Origin: an uncultured Collinsella sp.
GTDB lineage: Bacteria; Actinomycetota; Coriobacteriia; Coriobacteriales; Coriobacteriaceae
Length of the DNA: 43,952 nt
Assembly (NCBI GenBank): GCA_958403205.1
Contig: CATXWM010000016.1
Location: 1 to 43,952 of the forward strand
Reading direction: 5' to 3'
In this document: one piece after another, positions 14,392 to 22,877 of the stretch
Layout of the letters: each line of letters starts with the position of its first letter
Numbering within the stretch: the stretch's first letter is position 1
Made by a program: the position numbers and the translations under genes
Notes under the pieces: generated by a model
Seen by the model: only the letters and a program-made list of their open reading frames with translations
What the model was told of the DNA's origin: nothing
Databases searched by the model: none

Positions 14392-16053
14392 ATGACCAAG
14401 CATGTGTTCGTAACCGGCGGCGTGGTTTCGTCCCTGGGCAAGGGTATCACCGCGGCCTCGCTGGGCCGTCTGCTCAAGTCGCGTGGCTACAAAGTAACGA
14501 TGCAGAAGGCCGATCCGTATCTGAACGTCGACCCCGGTACCATGAGCCCCTTCCAGCATGGTGAGGTCTTCGTTACCGAGGATGGTTACGAGTCCGACCT
14601 GGACCTGGGTCATTACGAGCGCTTTATTGATGAGAACCTGACCCGCGATTCCAACTTTACGACCGGCGCCATCTATAAGAGCTTGATCGCCCGCGAGCGT
14701 CGCGGCGACTTTTTGGGCGGTACCGTGCAGGTGATTCCTCACGTCACCAATGCCATTAAGGACAAATTCCGCCGCATCGAGGAGCAGACCGGCTCCGATG
14801 TGGTCATCACCGAGCTGGGCGGTACGATCGGCGACATCGAGTCCCAACCGTTTGTCGAGGCTATTCGCCAGTACCGCAAGGAGGCCGGCCCCGAGAACGT
14901 CTGCTACATCCACGTGTCGCTCGTTCCCTATATCGCCGCCGCCCACGAGGTCAAGACCAAGCCCACGCAGCATTCCGTCAAGGAGCTCCGCAGCTTTGGC
15001 ATCCAGCCCGATATCATCGTGCTGCGCTCCGACCACCATATCGATGACGCTATCCGCGGAAAGATCGCAAGCTTCTGCGACGTCGACACCGATTGTGTCT
15101 TTACCAACGAGGACTGCGCGAGCATTTACGATGTTCCGCAGCTGCTTGCCGAGCAGGACTTTGACCTGCGCATTTGCGAGCGCCTGGGTCTGGACCCGCG
15201 TGAGCGCGACATGAGCGAGTGGAACGAGTTCCTGCGCAAACAGAATCACGCCAACCATCACGCCGACAAGGTGAAGATCGCCGTCGTGGGTAAGTACACG
15301 CAGCTGCCCGATGCGTACCTGTCGGTTATCGAGGCCCTGCACCATGCGGGCGTCTTCTACGATCGCCATGTGGACGTCCAGCTGGTCGACGGCGAGAGCC
15401 TCGACGAGCAGAATGTCTCCGAGGTTTTGGGCGACGCCTCGGGCATCCTGGTCCCCGGCGGCTTTGGCAAGCGCGCCCTGGAGGGCAAGATCCTCGCGGC
15501 CGAGTTTGCCCGTGAGCACAAGATTCCGTATCTGGGCATTTGCCTGGGTATGCAGGTGGCCGTGTGCGAGTTCGCCCGCAACGTCGTCGGCCTTGCCGGC
15601 GCCAGCTCCTCCGAGTTCGATCCGGACGGCCCGTTTAGCGTCATCGATCTGATGAGCTCGCAGGAGGACGTGACCGAGAAGGGCGGCACCATGCGCCTGG
15701 GCGCCTATCCGTGCAAGCTCGCCGCCGATACCCTCGCTCGCGAGGCATATGGCGAGGAGCTCGTCTATGAGCGTCACCGTCACCGCTTTGAGTTCAACAA
15801 TGCCTTCCGCGACCAGCTCGAGGACGCCGGTTTGGTTATCTCGGGCCTGTCGCCCGACGAGCGCCTGGTCGAGATGGTCGAGCTGCCGCGCGACGTGCAT
15901 CCGTGGTATGTGGCAACCCAGGCTCATCCCGAGTTCAAGAGCCGCCCGACCAACCCGCAGCCGCTGTTCCGCGAGTTCGTGCGCGCTTCGATCGGCCAGC
16001 ACGAGGGTGTCGACCGTCTGCAGGTGACGCCCATGAACCTTGCTACGGACTAA
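14392..16053 (+). CDS. pyrG: CTP synthase
   Basis: CTP synthase aminates UTP to CTP with ATP and glutamine, the last step of pyrimidine nucleotide synthesis. The 553-aa protein has the N-terminal synthase domain (KHVFVTGGVVSSLGKG at the start, ELGGTIGDIES at 141-151) and a C-terminal glutaminase domain with nucleophile Cys384 in GICLGMQ and partners His512 and Glu514 in HPEF. All key residues are intact. The putative -10 (TACAAT at 14331) is preceded by TTGCGA at a long spacing. The xerD start lies two bases after the stop, so the two are probably co-transcribed. Confidence 0.97.
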   Translation: MTKHVFVTGGVVSSLGKGITAASLGRLLKSRGYKVTMQKADPYLNVDPGTMSPFQHGEVFVTEDGYESDLDLGHYERFIDENLTRDSNFTTGAIYKSLIARERRGDFLGGTVQVIPHVTNAIKDKFRRIEEQTGSDVVITELGGTIGDIESQPFVEAIRQYRKEAGPENVCYIHVSLVPYIAAAHEVKTKPTQHSVKELRSFGIQPDIIVLRSDHHIDDAIRGKIASFCDVDTDCVFTNEDCASIYDVPQLLAEQDFDLRICERLGLDPRERDMSEWNEFLRKQNHANHHADKVKIAVVGKYTQLPDAYLSVIEALHHAGVFYDRHVDVQLVDGESLDEQNVSEVLGDASGILVPGGFGKRALEGKILAAEFAREHKIPYLGICLGMQVAVCEFARNVVGLAGASSSEFDPDGPFSVIDLMSSQEDVTEKGGTMRLGAYPCKLAADTLAREAYGEELVYERHRHRFEFNNAFRDQLEDAGLVISGLSPDERLVEMVELPRDVHPWYVATQAHPEFKSRPTNPQPLFREFVRASIGQHEGVDRLQVTPMNLATD

Positions 16054-16055
16054 GG

Positions 16056-16997
16056 GTGCCGTCGAATAAGGAACATACCGAAGCCACTCCCTCGTCGCTC
16101 GCCGTGGCGGCGGGGGAGTGGCTCGATTACCTCGCGGTCGAGCGGGGTTTGGCGCGCAACACGATTGCGGCCTATCGTCGTGACCTGACGACGTACTGCG
16201 CCTATCTGGAGCGGGCGGGTATTGTGTCTTTTGAAGAGGTGACCCGTCAGGTCGTGGAGGGCTTTGTCGCCGACCGTCGCGATGGGGGCTATTCCGATGC
16301 CTCGGTGGAGCGTGCGCTTGCGGCCGTGAAGGGCCTGCATGCCTTTTTGGTGCGCGATGGGGCTGTGGCCCAAAATCCAACGGCGGCGTTGCGCCTGCCT
16401 AAAAAGGCTGATCGTTTGCCGGAGTATCTATCGGTGGAGGATGTCTCGGCGCTGCTCGATCAAGACTTCCCCGAGGGCGAGATGGGCTTGCGCGACCATG
16501 CCATCTTGGAAGTGCTCTACGGATGCGGTTTACGTGTGAGCGAGTTGGTGGGGCTCGATGTGGGCGATATCCATATCGACGATGGCTTTGTGCTCGTTCG
16601 CGGTAAGGGCTCAAAGGAACGCCTGTCCCCGCTGGTGGGAAGCGCGGCGCGAGCTCTGGCGCTTTATGTAACTGAGGGGCGTTCTCGCTTGGCGGCCCAT
16701 GCCCGCGGAACCGAGACCTCGGCGGTCTTTTTAAATAAGAACGGCCGCCGTCTGTCGCGCCAGGGCATCCATGCCATCTGTGAGCGCTACGGGCGCCAGG
16801 TGGGACTGGTGGGACTCCATCCCCATACGCTGCGTCACTCCTTTGCCACCCATATGCTTGCGGGCGGCGCAGACCTCCGTGTGCTACAGGAGATCTTGGG
16901 GCATGCCGATATATCGACCACGCAGGTCTACACGCATGTCGATCGTACACAACTGACCGAGGTCTATCTGGCAGCGCACCCGCTGGCGCATCGTTAA
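16056..16997 (+). CDS. xerD: Tyrosine recombinase, XerD type
   Basis: A site-specific recombinase, probably resolving chromosome dimers at dif. It has an N-terminal SAM-like core-binding domain (residues ~15-105) and a C-terminal catalytic domain. The catalytic set is complete: Arg160 in GCGLRVSEL, Lys184, His257 and Arg260 in HTLRHSF, His283 in LGHADIS, and the nucleophile Tyr292 in TQVYTHV. The first usable in-frame start is GTG 16056, two bases past the pyrG stop, giving 313 aa; the open frame continues upstream inside pyrG. The family is about 300 aa. No dif site or phage gene was found near it, which favours a housekeeping role. Confidence 0.9.
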   Translation: MPSNKEHTEATPSSLAVAAGEWLDYLAVERGLARNTIAAYRRDLTTYCAYLERAGIVSFEEVTRQVVEGFVADRRDGGYSDASVERALAAVKGLHAFLVRDGAVAQNPTAALRLPKKADRLPEYLSVEDVSALLDQDFPEGEMGLRDHAILEVLYGCGLRVSELVGLDVGDIHIDDGFVLVRGKGSKERLSPLVGSAARALALYVTEGRSRLAAHARGTETSAVFLNKNGRRLSRQGIHAICERYGRQVGLVGLHPHTLRHSFATHMLAGGADLRVLQEILGHADISTTQVYTHVDRTQLTEVYLAAHPLAHR

Positions 16998-17030
16998 CAC
17001 ATCGCTGACCTGTATATTTATAGGTATTTG

Positions 17031-17100
17031 GGGACGGGCCCCAGATTGCCGCGGCGTGCTTTTGCGCGCGCATGGGCAATCTGGGGCCCGTCCCATTTTT
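17031..17100. repeat. 20-bp-arm palindrome after xerD, possibly a terminator
   Basis: Arms 17031-17050 and 17075-17094 are perfect reverse complements (GGGACGGGCCCCAGATTGCC and its complement). The centre can extend the stem, and ATTTTT follows. It probably ends the pyrG-xerD transcript, but the form resembles dispersed palindromes based on GGGGACGG. Confidence 0.8.
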
Positions 17101-17260
17101 CGCCACTTGGCATCGCGGTGGTGGGCCGCACGTGCCTTGGGTGGGGGAGTTTGGGGGCGATGTGAACGGCATGTAAAGGGACGCAAAAATCGCCTCAAGG
17201 TCAACTTGAAGGTTGAGGTTGAACGGCGGGGTGCCACAGGTGGCATCCCACCTTTGCTGC

Positions 17261-17280
17261 AAACACAACATATTGTGTTT
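17261..17280. promoter_or_regulatory. Dyad upstream of mraZ
   Basis: AAACACAA and TTGTGTTT form a perfect 8-bp inverted repeat with a 4-bp spacer. Its core CAACATATTG recurs at 17307-17316, directly before the TGGGG tract. Confidence 0.4.
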
Positions 17281-17314
17281 TCGAACATATGCTCGGGGGT
17301 GTTTTACAACATAT

Positions 17315-17376
17315 TGGGGGTGGAGTGGTGGGGCGGGGTGGGGGAAGGGGTGGGGAAAGGTGTTGAAAAATGGGGC
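17315..17376 (+). promoter_or_regulatory. Candidate MraZ-binding repeats
   Basis: TGGGG units begin at 17315, 17329, 17339, 17351 and 17371; two intervals are 10 and 20 bp. E. coli MraZ represses its own cluster by binding TGGGN direct repeats with a 10-bp period. The mraZ gene itself starts 83 bp after the last unit. Confidence 0.45.
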
Positions 17377-17423
17377 GGTTCCCCATATTATTGATGACGT
17401 CGACAGGCGGGGTGGTTCCCCGC
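17370..17423 (+). other. Twin hairpins before mraZ
   Basis: ATGGGG-CGGTT-CCCCAT (17370-17386) and GCGGGG-TGGTT-CCCCGC (17407-17423) are perfect 6-bp stems with nearly the same 5-base loop, 20 bases apart in the mraZ leader. Confidence 0.6.
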
Positions 17424-17459
17424 GTACGTGCCATCTGAGTAACCGAGGGGAGGGCGCAC

Positions 17460-17894
17460 ATGGGAATGACGGGTGCATACGAGCGCAATCTCGATGCAAA
17501 AGGTCGTCTATCCCTGCCTGCACCCCTTCGTGAGGAGCTTGGAGAGCACGTTCGCGTGTTCAAAGCCCTGGATGTCGATGCTCTGTACGTGTTCTCTGCC
17601 GAGGCCTTCGATAAGTGGGTCGAAGGACTCTTCGCGGGTCGTGAGGGCCACGAGGGTTTTAACCCGCGTGACATTAATGACCAGAAGCTTATGAGGGCGA
17701 TCAACAAGCGCACCACGTCGATGGATGTGGACAGCGCGGGTCGTATCGGTCTTTCTGAGTCTCTCCGCAAGCAGGCGAACCTCGACCGCGAGGTCACGGT
17801 TGTGGGCAACTACGACCACCTTGAGGTTTGGGACCGCGCTACGGCCGATGAGGACGATGACGACGAGGCCCTGCTGGACCTCTTCTTCTCGTAA
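17460..17894 (+). CDS. mraZ: Transcriptional regulator MraZ
   Basis: MraZ is the first gene of the dcw cluster and a DNA-binding protein of the AbrB-like swapped-hairpin fold that controls its own operon. The 144-aa length is typical. Both repeats of the family signature are visible: YERNLDAKGRLSLP near residue 7 and MDVDSAGRIGLSESLR near residue 87. A short acidic stretch (ADEDDDDEA) near the C terminus is unusual. GGAGGG precedes ATG 17460; ATG 17466 is also in frame. The upstream TGGGG repeats are candidate autoregulatory sites. Confidence 0.93.
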   Translation: MGMTGAYERNLDAKGRLSLPAPLREELGEHVRVFKALDVDALYVFSAEAFDKWVEGLFAGREGHEGFNPRDINDQKLMRAINKRTTSMDVDSAGRIGLSESLRKQANLDREVTVVGNYDHLEVWDRATADEDDDDEALLDLFFS

Positions 17895-17914
17895 GGGCAA
17901 GGCACGAGTAACGG

Positions 17915-18880
17915 ATGGAGCGTGGGATCTTGACACAAGAATATCGGCATGAACCTGTCATGCTCGGCGAAGTGCTTGAGTCGCTGCAGCTAAAGAGCGG
18001 CTCCGTCGTCTGCGACTGCACCCTTGGCGGTGCCGGCCATTCGGTAAAGATGGCCGCGCAGGTGGGGGAGACCGGCCTTTTGCTCGGCGTCGATCAGGAC
18101 GACATGGCCCTCGAGGCCGCTGGCGCCCGTCTGGACCGCGAGGTTCCCGGCGTACCGCACCAGCTGCTGAAGGGCAACTTCGGCGACTTGGACGAGCTGC
18201 TTTGCTCGGCCGAGGTGCCCGGGGTCGATGGCTTCCTGTTCGACTTGGGCGTTTCGTCGCCGCAACTCGATATCCCTGGCAGGGGCTTTTCGTACAACGA
18301 GGACGCCCCATTGGACATGCGGATGGATCCGGGTAACAACACCTTAAACGCAGCTGAGGTCATCAACACCTATAACGAACACGACCTCGCCCGGATTCTA
18401 CGCGTCTATGGCGAAGAGAAGTTCGCCTCGCAGATCGCGCGTGAGATCGTGCGCCGCCGCGAGCATGAGCCGATCGAAACCACCGGTCAGTTTGTCGAGA
18501 TCATCAAGGCTGGTATCCCCGCTGCCGCTCGTCGGCATGGCGGACACCCAGCCAAGAAAAGTTTCCAGGCCATTCGCATCGAGGTCAATCACGAACTCGA
18601 TGTGCTCGAGCGAGGGCTTGACGCCGCCACAAGGTGGCTCAACCCGGGCGGACGCATCTGCGTCATCTCGTATCACTCGCTCGAGGACCGTATCGTAAAG
18701 AACCACTTTAAGGAGATGAGCCAGGGGTGCACGTGTCCGCCGGAGATTCCGGTGTGCGTGTGCGGCAACGTGCCGATACTCAAGGTCATCACCCGCAAAC
18801 CCCTGGTTGCCCAACCCGATGAGGTTGCGCGCAACCCTCGGGCGAGATCAGCCAAGATCCGCGTGGCGCAGCGTCTGTAG
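17915..18880 (+). CDS. rsmH: 16S rRNA (cytosine1402-N4)-methyltransferase RsmH
   Basis: RsmH (MraW) methylates N4 of C1402 in the decoding centre of 16S rRNA. The 321-aa protein opens with YRHEPVMLGEVLESL, has the SAM motif DCTLGGAGHS at 34-43, and the family motifs FLFDLGVSSPQLD, GFSY...LDMRMD and ISYHSLEDRIVK. A four-cysteine cluster near residues 272-287 (CTCPPEIPVCVCG) is seen in many members. ATG 17915 is chosen; TTG 17930 is an alternative with GGAG 9 bp upstream. It follows mraZ by 20 bp. Confidence 0.96.
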   Translation: MERGILTQEYRHEPVMLGEVLESLQLKSGSVVCDCTLGGAGHSVKMAAQVGETGLLLGVDQDDMALEAAGARLDREVPGVPHQLLKGNFGDLDELLCSAEVPGVDGFLFDLGVSSPQLDIPGRGFSYNEDAPLDMRMDPGNNTLNAAEVINTYNEHDLARILRVYGEEKFASQIAREIVRRREHEPIETTGQFVEIIKAGIPAAARRHGGHPAKKSFQAIRIEVNHELDVLERGLDAATRWLNPGGRICVISYHSLEDRIVKNHFKEMSQGCTCPPEIPVCVCGNVPILKVITRKPLVAQPDEVARNPRARSAKIRVAQRL

Positions 18881-18970
18881 ACGCGACCGCGCGATATTGG
18901 ACCTCCCGCTCGTACCACAAACGAAGCTTAAACACACTACCAACGTACTCGGGATGGGAGGCGGCATATC

Positions 18971-19441
18971 ATGGGCTACAACACCTCAAACGCAGCACTC
19001 GCCTATGATATGAACGCCATGCCCGCCTATCGTGAGGCACCGCAGGCCCCCGTTGCTCCCCGCGAGCAGCGCACGCCGCGCTTTGATGTCTACACGGGCG
19101 CGGGCCGTCAGGCAAACCAGGCGGTAAGCCCGGTTTTCATGAGCGTTCTTAAAACGTTTTGCATCATTGCGGCCATCTTCATGACGATCGGTGTCGCCCG
19201 TGTGGCGCTCGCCGGCGTTACGGCCCAGGTGCTCAACAGCAACGCCGCGCTTACCAACACGCTCGAGAAGGCGACCGACGAGAGCTCCGACCTGGAGGTC
19301 ATGCATTCGGTCTATGGTGCCGACACGCGCATTCGCGACCTTGCGGGCGCTTATGGCATGGTGGAGCCCAGCGAGAGCGTTACACTTGATTTTTCGCAGG
19401 ATGCAGCCGCGGGCGCTAGCTCGACCGCGACCGCTCAGTAA
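18971..19441 (+). CDS. FtsL-like division protein (small bitopic membrane protein)
   Basis: A 156-aa protein in the ftsL position between rsmH and ftsI. It has a ~55-residue cytoplasmic N terminus rich in Ala and Pro, one membrane segment at about 57-81, and an outside region (AQVLNSNAALTNTLEKATDESSDLEVMHSVYGAD) that could form a short coiled coil. FtsL sequences are poorly conserved, so the assignment is by place and topology. GGGAGGCGG precedes ATG 18971. The last residues are Ala/Ser-rich. Confidence 0.65.
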   Translation: MGYNTSNAALAYDMNAMPAYREAPQAPVAPREQRTPRFDVYTGAGRQANQAVSPVFMSVLKTFCIIAAIFMTIGVARVALAGVTAQVLNSNAALTNTLEKATDESSDLEVMHSVYGADTRIRDLAGAYGMVEPSESVTLDFSQDAAAGASSTATAQ

Positions 19442-19458
19442 CAAGACGGTAGCTGAGT

Positions 19459-21324
19459 ATGACAAATGACTATCGCCGCGGCTCCGACGGGGGTCGCGGT
19501 TCTGGACGTCCCTCATCGCGGGGACGTTCTGGTTATCAAGGAACGGGTCGGCCATCTTACAACGCGAGGCCGTCCTATGGCAACGACCCTGCGTCGCGTC
19601 TCCGTGGCTCGAGTGGTCCTCAAATGCATAACACCAGACCGCGCAAGAGCTCGTCGACCGAATGGCTCACGGGCACGCCGCTGCCCCGTCGCAAAGCCGT
19701 CATGGGCTTCATCGGGTTTGGCTTGGGTTTGGGCGTCCTTCGCCTTGCCGACTATCAAATCGTGGAAGCCGATAAGCTACGCGACCGCGCCGATGCACGT
19801 CGCTTGCTCGCGCAGACGCTATATGCCAAGCGCGGTACCATCTACGACCGTAACGGCAACGTGCTGACGTCGTCGGTCGAATGTCGCAACATCGCCGTGA
19901 ATCCTCAGCTTATCGAGGACGTTGACAAGACGGTGTCAGCGCTGGTCAAAGCTACGGGAATCGATAAAAAGACCTGTCGCGAGCTCGTTGAGTCGGATGG
20001 CACCTGGGTGTATATCAAACGCCAGGTGGACGAGGACGATGTCGCGGCGCTGGAGAAGAAGAACCTGCCAGGCGTGCTCTTTGAGCAGGCCATGAAGCGC
20101 GTGTACCCCTACGGCAACCTGGCATCGCAGGTGCTTGGCGTGGTAAACGTGGACAACGACGGTCTGACGGGCCTCGAAAAACAGTACAACAAGCTTTTGA
20201 CCGGAACCAACGGTTCGCTGGTGCGCGAGCGGGCGAGGGACGGTAGCTATATCGCGGGCGGCGCCTATAAAAAGGTGGCGGCGGTTGACGGCGTGGACAT
20301 CGTGACGACGCTCGATGTCAATATCCAGCGTGCCGCCGAGGACGCCCTGGCCGAGGCGGTCGAAAAGACCAAGGCCAAGAATGGCTCGGCCCTGGTCACC
20401 GATCCCACGACGGGCGAGATTCTGGCGGCATGCTCGTATCCGACATATGACCAGACCGATCTGGAAAACGCCAAGACCGAGGAAATGAACTTGCGCCTGG
20501 TTACCGATGCCTACGAGCCCGGCTCGGTCTTTAAGACGCTCGTGGCCGGTGCCGGCTTCGACTTGGGTGCCGTGCGTTCGAGCACGTCGTTTGAGGTGCC
20601 GGCGAGCATTAAGGTTGGCGACGACACCGTCACCGATGCCGATAAGCGCGACTACACCATGACCATGGACGTGCGCGAGATGATGCGCCGTTCGTCCAAT
20701 GTGGGCTTTGTCCTGGTGGGACGCAAGATCGGTGCCGATGATTTTGCCACCTATGTGGACAAGTGGGGTATCGGTCATAGCTCCGGTGTCGATTTTCCGG
20801 GTGAGAGCCTGGGCATCGTCAAGGAGCGCGACCAGTACGACGGCGCCACGCTGGGCTCGATGAGCTTTGGCCAGGCGCTGTCCGTCTCGCCGATTGAGGT
20901 CGCACGTGCCGTGGGCGGCATCGCGAACGGCGGCGTGATGATGACTCCGCACTTCTATAAGTCCAGCAAGGGCGATGAGAAGGACTGGGGCGAAGGCGAG
21001 CGCGCGATTTCGGAGGACGCTGCCGCCCAGGTGACATCGTGCATGCAGACGGTCGTGTCCGAAGGCACGGGCGTTGGCGGTGCGGTCGATGGCTATGACG
21101 TGGCGGGCAAGACCGGTACGGCCGAGCGTGCTGACGAGAACGGCGGTTACCTCAAGGAGAACTACATGTCGTCCTTTATGGGCTTTGCGCCGGCACAATC
21201 GCCCAAGGTGCTGTGCTACATCACACTCGATGGAACGCCGAGCGGCTCGGATGCCGCCGCGGTGCCATTCCAGTCCATTATGGCCAACGCGCTCGACGTG
21301 CTGGGTATCCCGCGCACGAAGTAG
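19459..21324 (+). CDS. ftsI: Septal peptidoglycan transpeptidase (class B PBP, FtsI/PBP3 type)
   Basis: A class B penicillin-binding protein that cross-links septal peptidoglycan with FtsW. The 621-aa protein has an unusually long cytoplasmic N terminus (~75 residues, rich in Arg, Gly and Ser), a membrane segment at ~80-97, a dimerisation domain starting YAKRGTIYDRNG, and a transpeptidase domain with the active serine in SVFK (356-359), SSN at 412-414 and KTG at 551-553. No PASTA domain follows. The ribosome binding site is weak, so coupling to the preceding gene (17-base gap) is likely. Confidence 0.93.
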   Translation: MTNDYRRGSDGGRGSGRPSSRGRSGYQGTGRPSYNARPSYGNDPASRLRGSSGPQMHNTRPRKSSSTEWLTGTPLPRRKAVMGFIGFGLGLGVLRLADYQIVEADKLRDRADARRLLAQTLYAKRGTIYDRNGNVLTSSVECRNIAVNPQLIEDVDKTVSALVKATGIDKKTCRELVESDGTWVYIKRQVDEDDVAALEKKNLPGVLFEQAMKRVYPYGNLASQVLGVVNVDNDGLTGLEKQYNKLLTGTNGSLVRERARDGSYIAGGAYKKVAAVDGVDIVTTLDVNIQRAAEDALAEAVEKTKAKNGSALVTDPTTGEILAACSYPTYDQTDLENAKTEEMNLRLVTDAYEPGSVFKTLVAGAGFDLGAVRSSTSFEVPASIKVGDDTVTDADKRDYTMTMDVREMMRRSSNVGFVLVGRKIGADDFATYVDKWGIGHSSGVDFPGESLGIVKERDQYDGATLGSMSFGQALSVSPIEVARAVGGIANGGVMMTPHFYKSSKGDEKDWGEGERAISEDAAAQVTSCMQTVVSEGTGVGGAVDGYDVAGKTGTAERADENGGYLKENYMSSFMGFAPAQSPKVLCYITLDGTPSGSDAAAVPFQSIMANALDVLGIPRTK

Positions 21325-21449
21325 GGGGTTACAATCTTGAGCGTGGTCTGCCGTTTGATCTGAAGGGTGTTCACATGCCCTGCACCACGCGCGCATGGCA
21401 CTGGGATACAATACGCCGATAGCAATATTAGGTTTACAGGGGAGCTGCA

Positions 21450-22874
21450 ATGATAGAGATCGCCGTCAACAACCTCGCGGCCTCAACGGGGGCCCGAACC
21501 GTGACGGAAGAAGTCGATCGGGTATGCCGCGGGTGCGTTATCGACTCGCGTCAGGTCGAGGAGGGGACGATCTTTGTCGCCTTCCCCGGCGAAAAGGTCG
21601 ACGGCAATGATTTTGCCTCCCGTGCCATCGAGTCGGGTGCCGGTGCCGTCGTGATGACGCGCGAACCCGATGCCGAGCTGGTTTCGCTGGCGCAGGACAA
21701 GGGATGCGCCATCTTGCTGACCGACGACCCCGAGGAGTTCTTGCTGCGCCTGGCGCATGTATATCGCTTGGAGCTTGGCTGCCTGGTCGTCGGCATTACC
21801 GGTTCGATTGGCAAGACGACGACCAAGGACGTGCTCGCCGCCGTGCTCGCCAAGCGTTATCGCGTCTGGGCCACGAAGGGCAATTTCAACAACCTGATCG
21901 GCATGCCGCTCACGGTGCTTTCCGCTCCGGCCGATACCGAGGTTCTGGTGCTCGAGATGGGCATGAACCATTTTCATGAGATTGAGCGCCTGTCCCAGTC
22001 TGCCAACCCCAATCTTGCCATCGTGAGCAAGATCGGAACCTCCCATATCGGTATTCTGGGCAGCCGCGAGAACATCGCCCGCGCCAAGTCCGAGATTGTC
22101 CAGGGCATGTGCGCCGCCGGCGACTTCTCGCCGTTGCTGGTGTTGGGCGGCGAGGACGACTTTACGCCGTTCATTCGCGATGCGTTCGCCCAGCCTGCGG
22201 GTATTGACGTGATGCTGGCCGGTGTCTCGGACGACGACGAGGTCCGCGCACGCGACATTCGCGTCGACGACGAGGGCCATCCGGTCTTTACGCTCGACTT
22301 TGGTCAGGGCGACACGGTCGATACCATGCTGGCCATTCCCGGCGTGCAGTCCGTGCCCAATGCCGTCAAGGCCGCCGCGGTCGCCTATCGTCTGGGCGTG
22401 ACGCCCGAGCAGATCGATGCTGCCTTTAGGGGTCTTACGATCACCGGCCACCGCCAGGAGATCAAGCGCGCCAAGAGCGGAGCGCGCATCATCGACGACT
22501 CCTATAACGCCAGTGCCGAGTCTATGGCTGCCGGCCTCGATTTGCTGTGCTCGCTTTCATGTGACGGTTCGCGCATGGCGATCCTGGGCGAGATGGGCGA
22601 GATGGGCGACGAGGCTCCCCGCATGCATGAGCTCGTGGGCGCCTATGCCGCCGCCAAGAAGCTCGACATGCTCGCGTGCGTCGGCGGCGAGCTGGCTCAG
22701 CTCATGGCCGATGCCGCACGTATGATGGGTATGGATGAGGACCGCATCCAGGTGTTCTCCGATTATCAGCAGGTGCTCGACCGCATGGGCGGCGCGCTTG
22801 AAAATCATGATGTTGTACTGGTCAAGGGTTCCCGTTTTGTTGAGCTCGACCGCTTTGTGGAAGGTGTGTGCTAG
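21450..22874 (+). CDS. murF: UDP-N-acetylmuramoyl-tripeptide--D-alanyl-D-alanine ligase
   Basis: MurF adds D-Ala-D-Ala to the UDP-MurNAc-tripeptide. The 474-aa protein has the Mur ligase nucleotide loop GSIGKTT at 118-124, the GNFNNLIGMPLT motif and RIIDDSYNASAESM. GGGGAG lies before ATG 21450. The 125-bp gap from ftsI is the largest inside this part of the cluster and contains TACAAT (21407-21412), so an internal promoter is possible. murE, which usually lies between ftsI and murF, is absent. Confidence 0.95.
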   Translation: MIEIAVNNLAASTGARTVTEEVDRVCRGCVIDSRQVEEGTIFVAFPGEKVDGNDFASRAIESGAGAVVMTREPDAELVSLAQDKGCAILLTDDPEEFLLRLAHVYRLELGCLVVGITGSIGKTTTKDVLAAVLAKRYRVWATKGNFNNLIGMPLTVLSAPADTEVLVLEMGMNHFHEIERLSQSANPNLAIVSKIGTSHIGILGSRENIARAKSEIVQGMCAAGDFSPLLVLGGEDDFTPFIRDAFAQPAGIDVMLAGVSDDDEVRARDIRVDDEGHPVFTLDFGQGDTVDTMLAIPGVQSVPNAVKAAAVAYRLGVTPEQIDAAFRGLTITGHRQEIKRAKSGARIIDDSYNASAESMAAGLDLLCSLSCDGSRMAILGEMGEMGDEAPRMHELVGAYAAAKKLDMLACVGGELAQLMADAARMMGMDEDRIQVFSDYQQVLDRMGGALENHDVVLVKGSRFVELDRFVEGVC

Positions 22875-22877
22875 CCC

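Larger units (their letters stand above)
16998..17459. other. Intergenic control region before the dcw cluster
   Basis: About 460 bp with no gene. It holds a 20-bp-arm palindrome/terminator (17031-17100), the dyad AAACACAA-cata-TTGTGTTT (17261-17280), a G-rich tract with five TGGGG units (17315-17376), and two near-identical hairpins (17370-17386 and 17407-17423) just before the mraZ ribosome binding site. The dcw promoter must lie here. Confidence 0.65.

Noticed and set aside
14125..16380. 751-codon open frame on the minus strand opposite pyrG
   Set aside because: Composition is that of an antisense shadow, and the forward frame is an intact CTP synthase.
16056..16997. Integrase of a mobile element
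   Set aside because: No phage, plasmid, tRNA or attachment site nearby; coupled to pyrG and followed by housekeeping genes, so a XerD role is more likely.
16399..17523. Open frame on the minus strand across xerD and the mraZ upstream region
   Set aside because: Pro/Arg-rich with no recognisable domain; it runs through the palindrome and TGGGG tract and has no translation signals.
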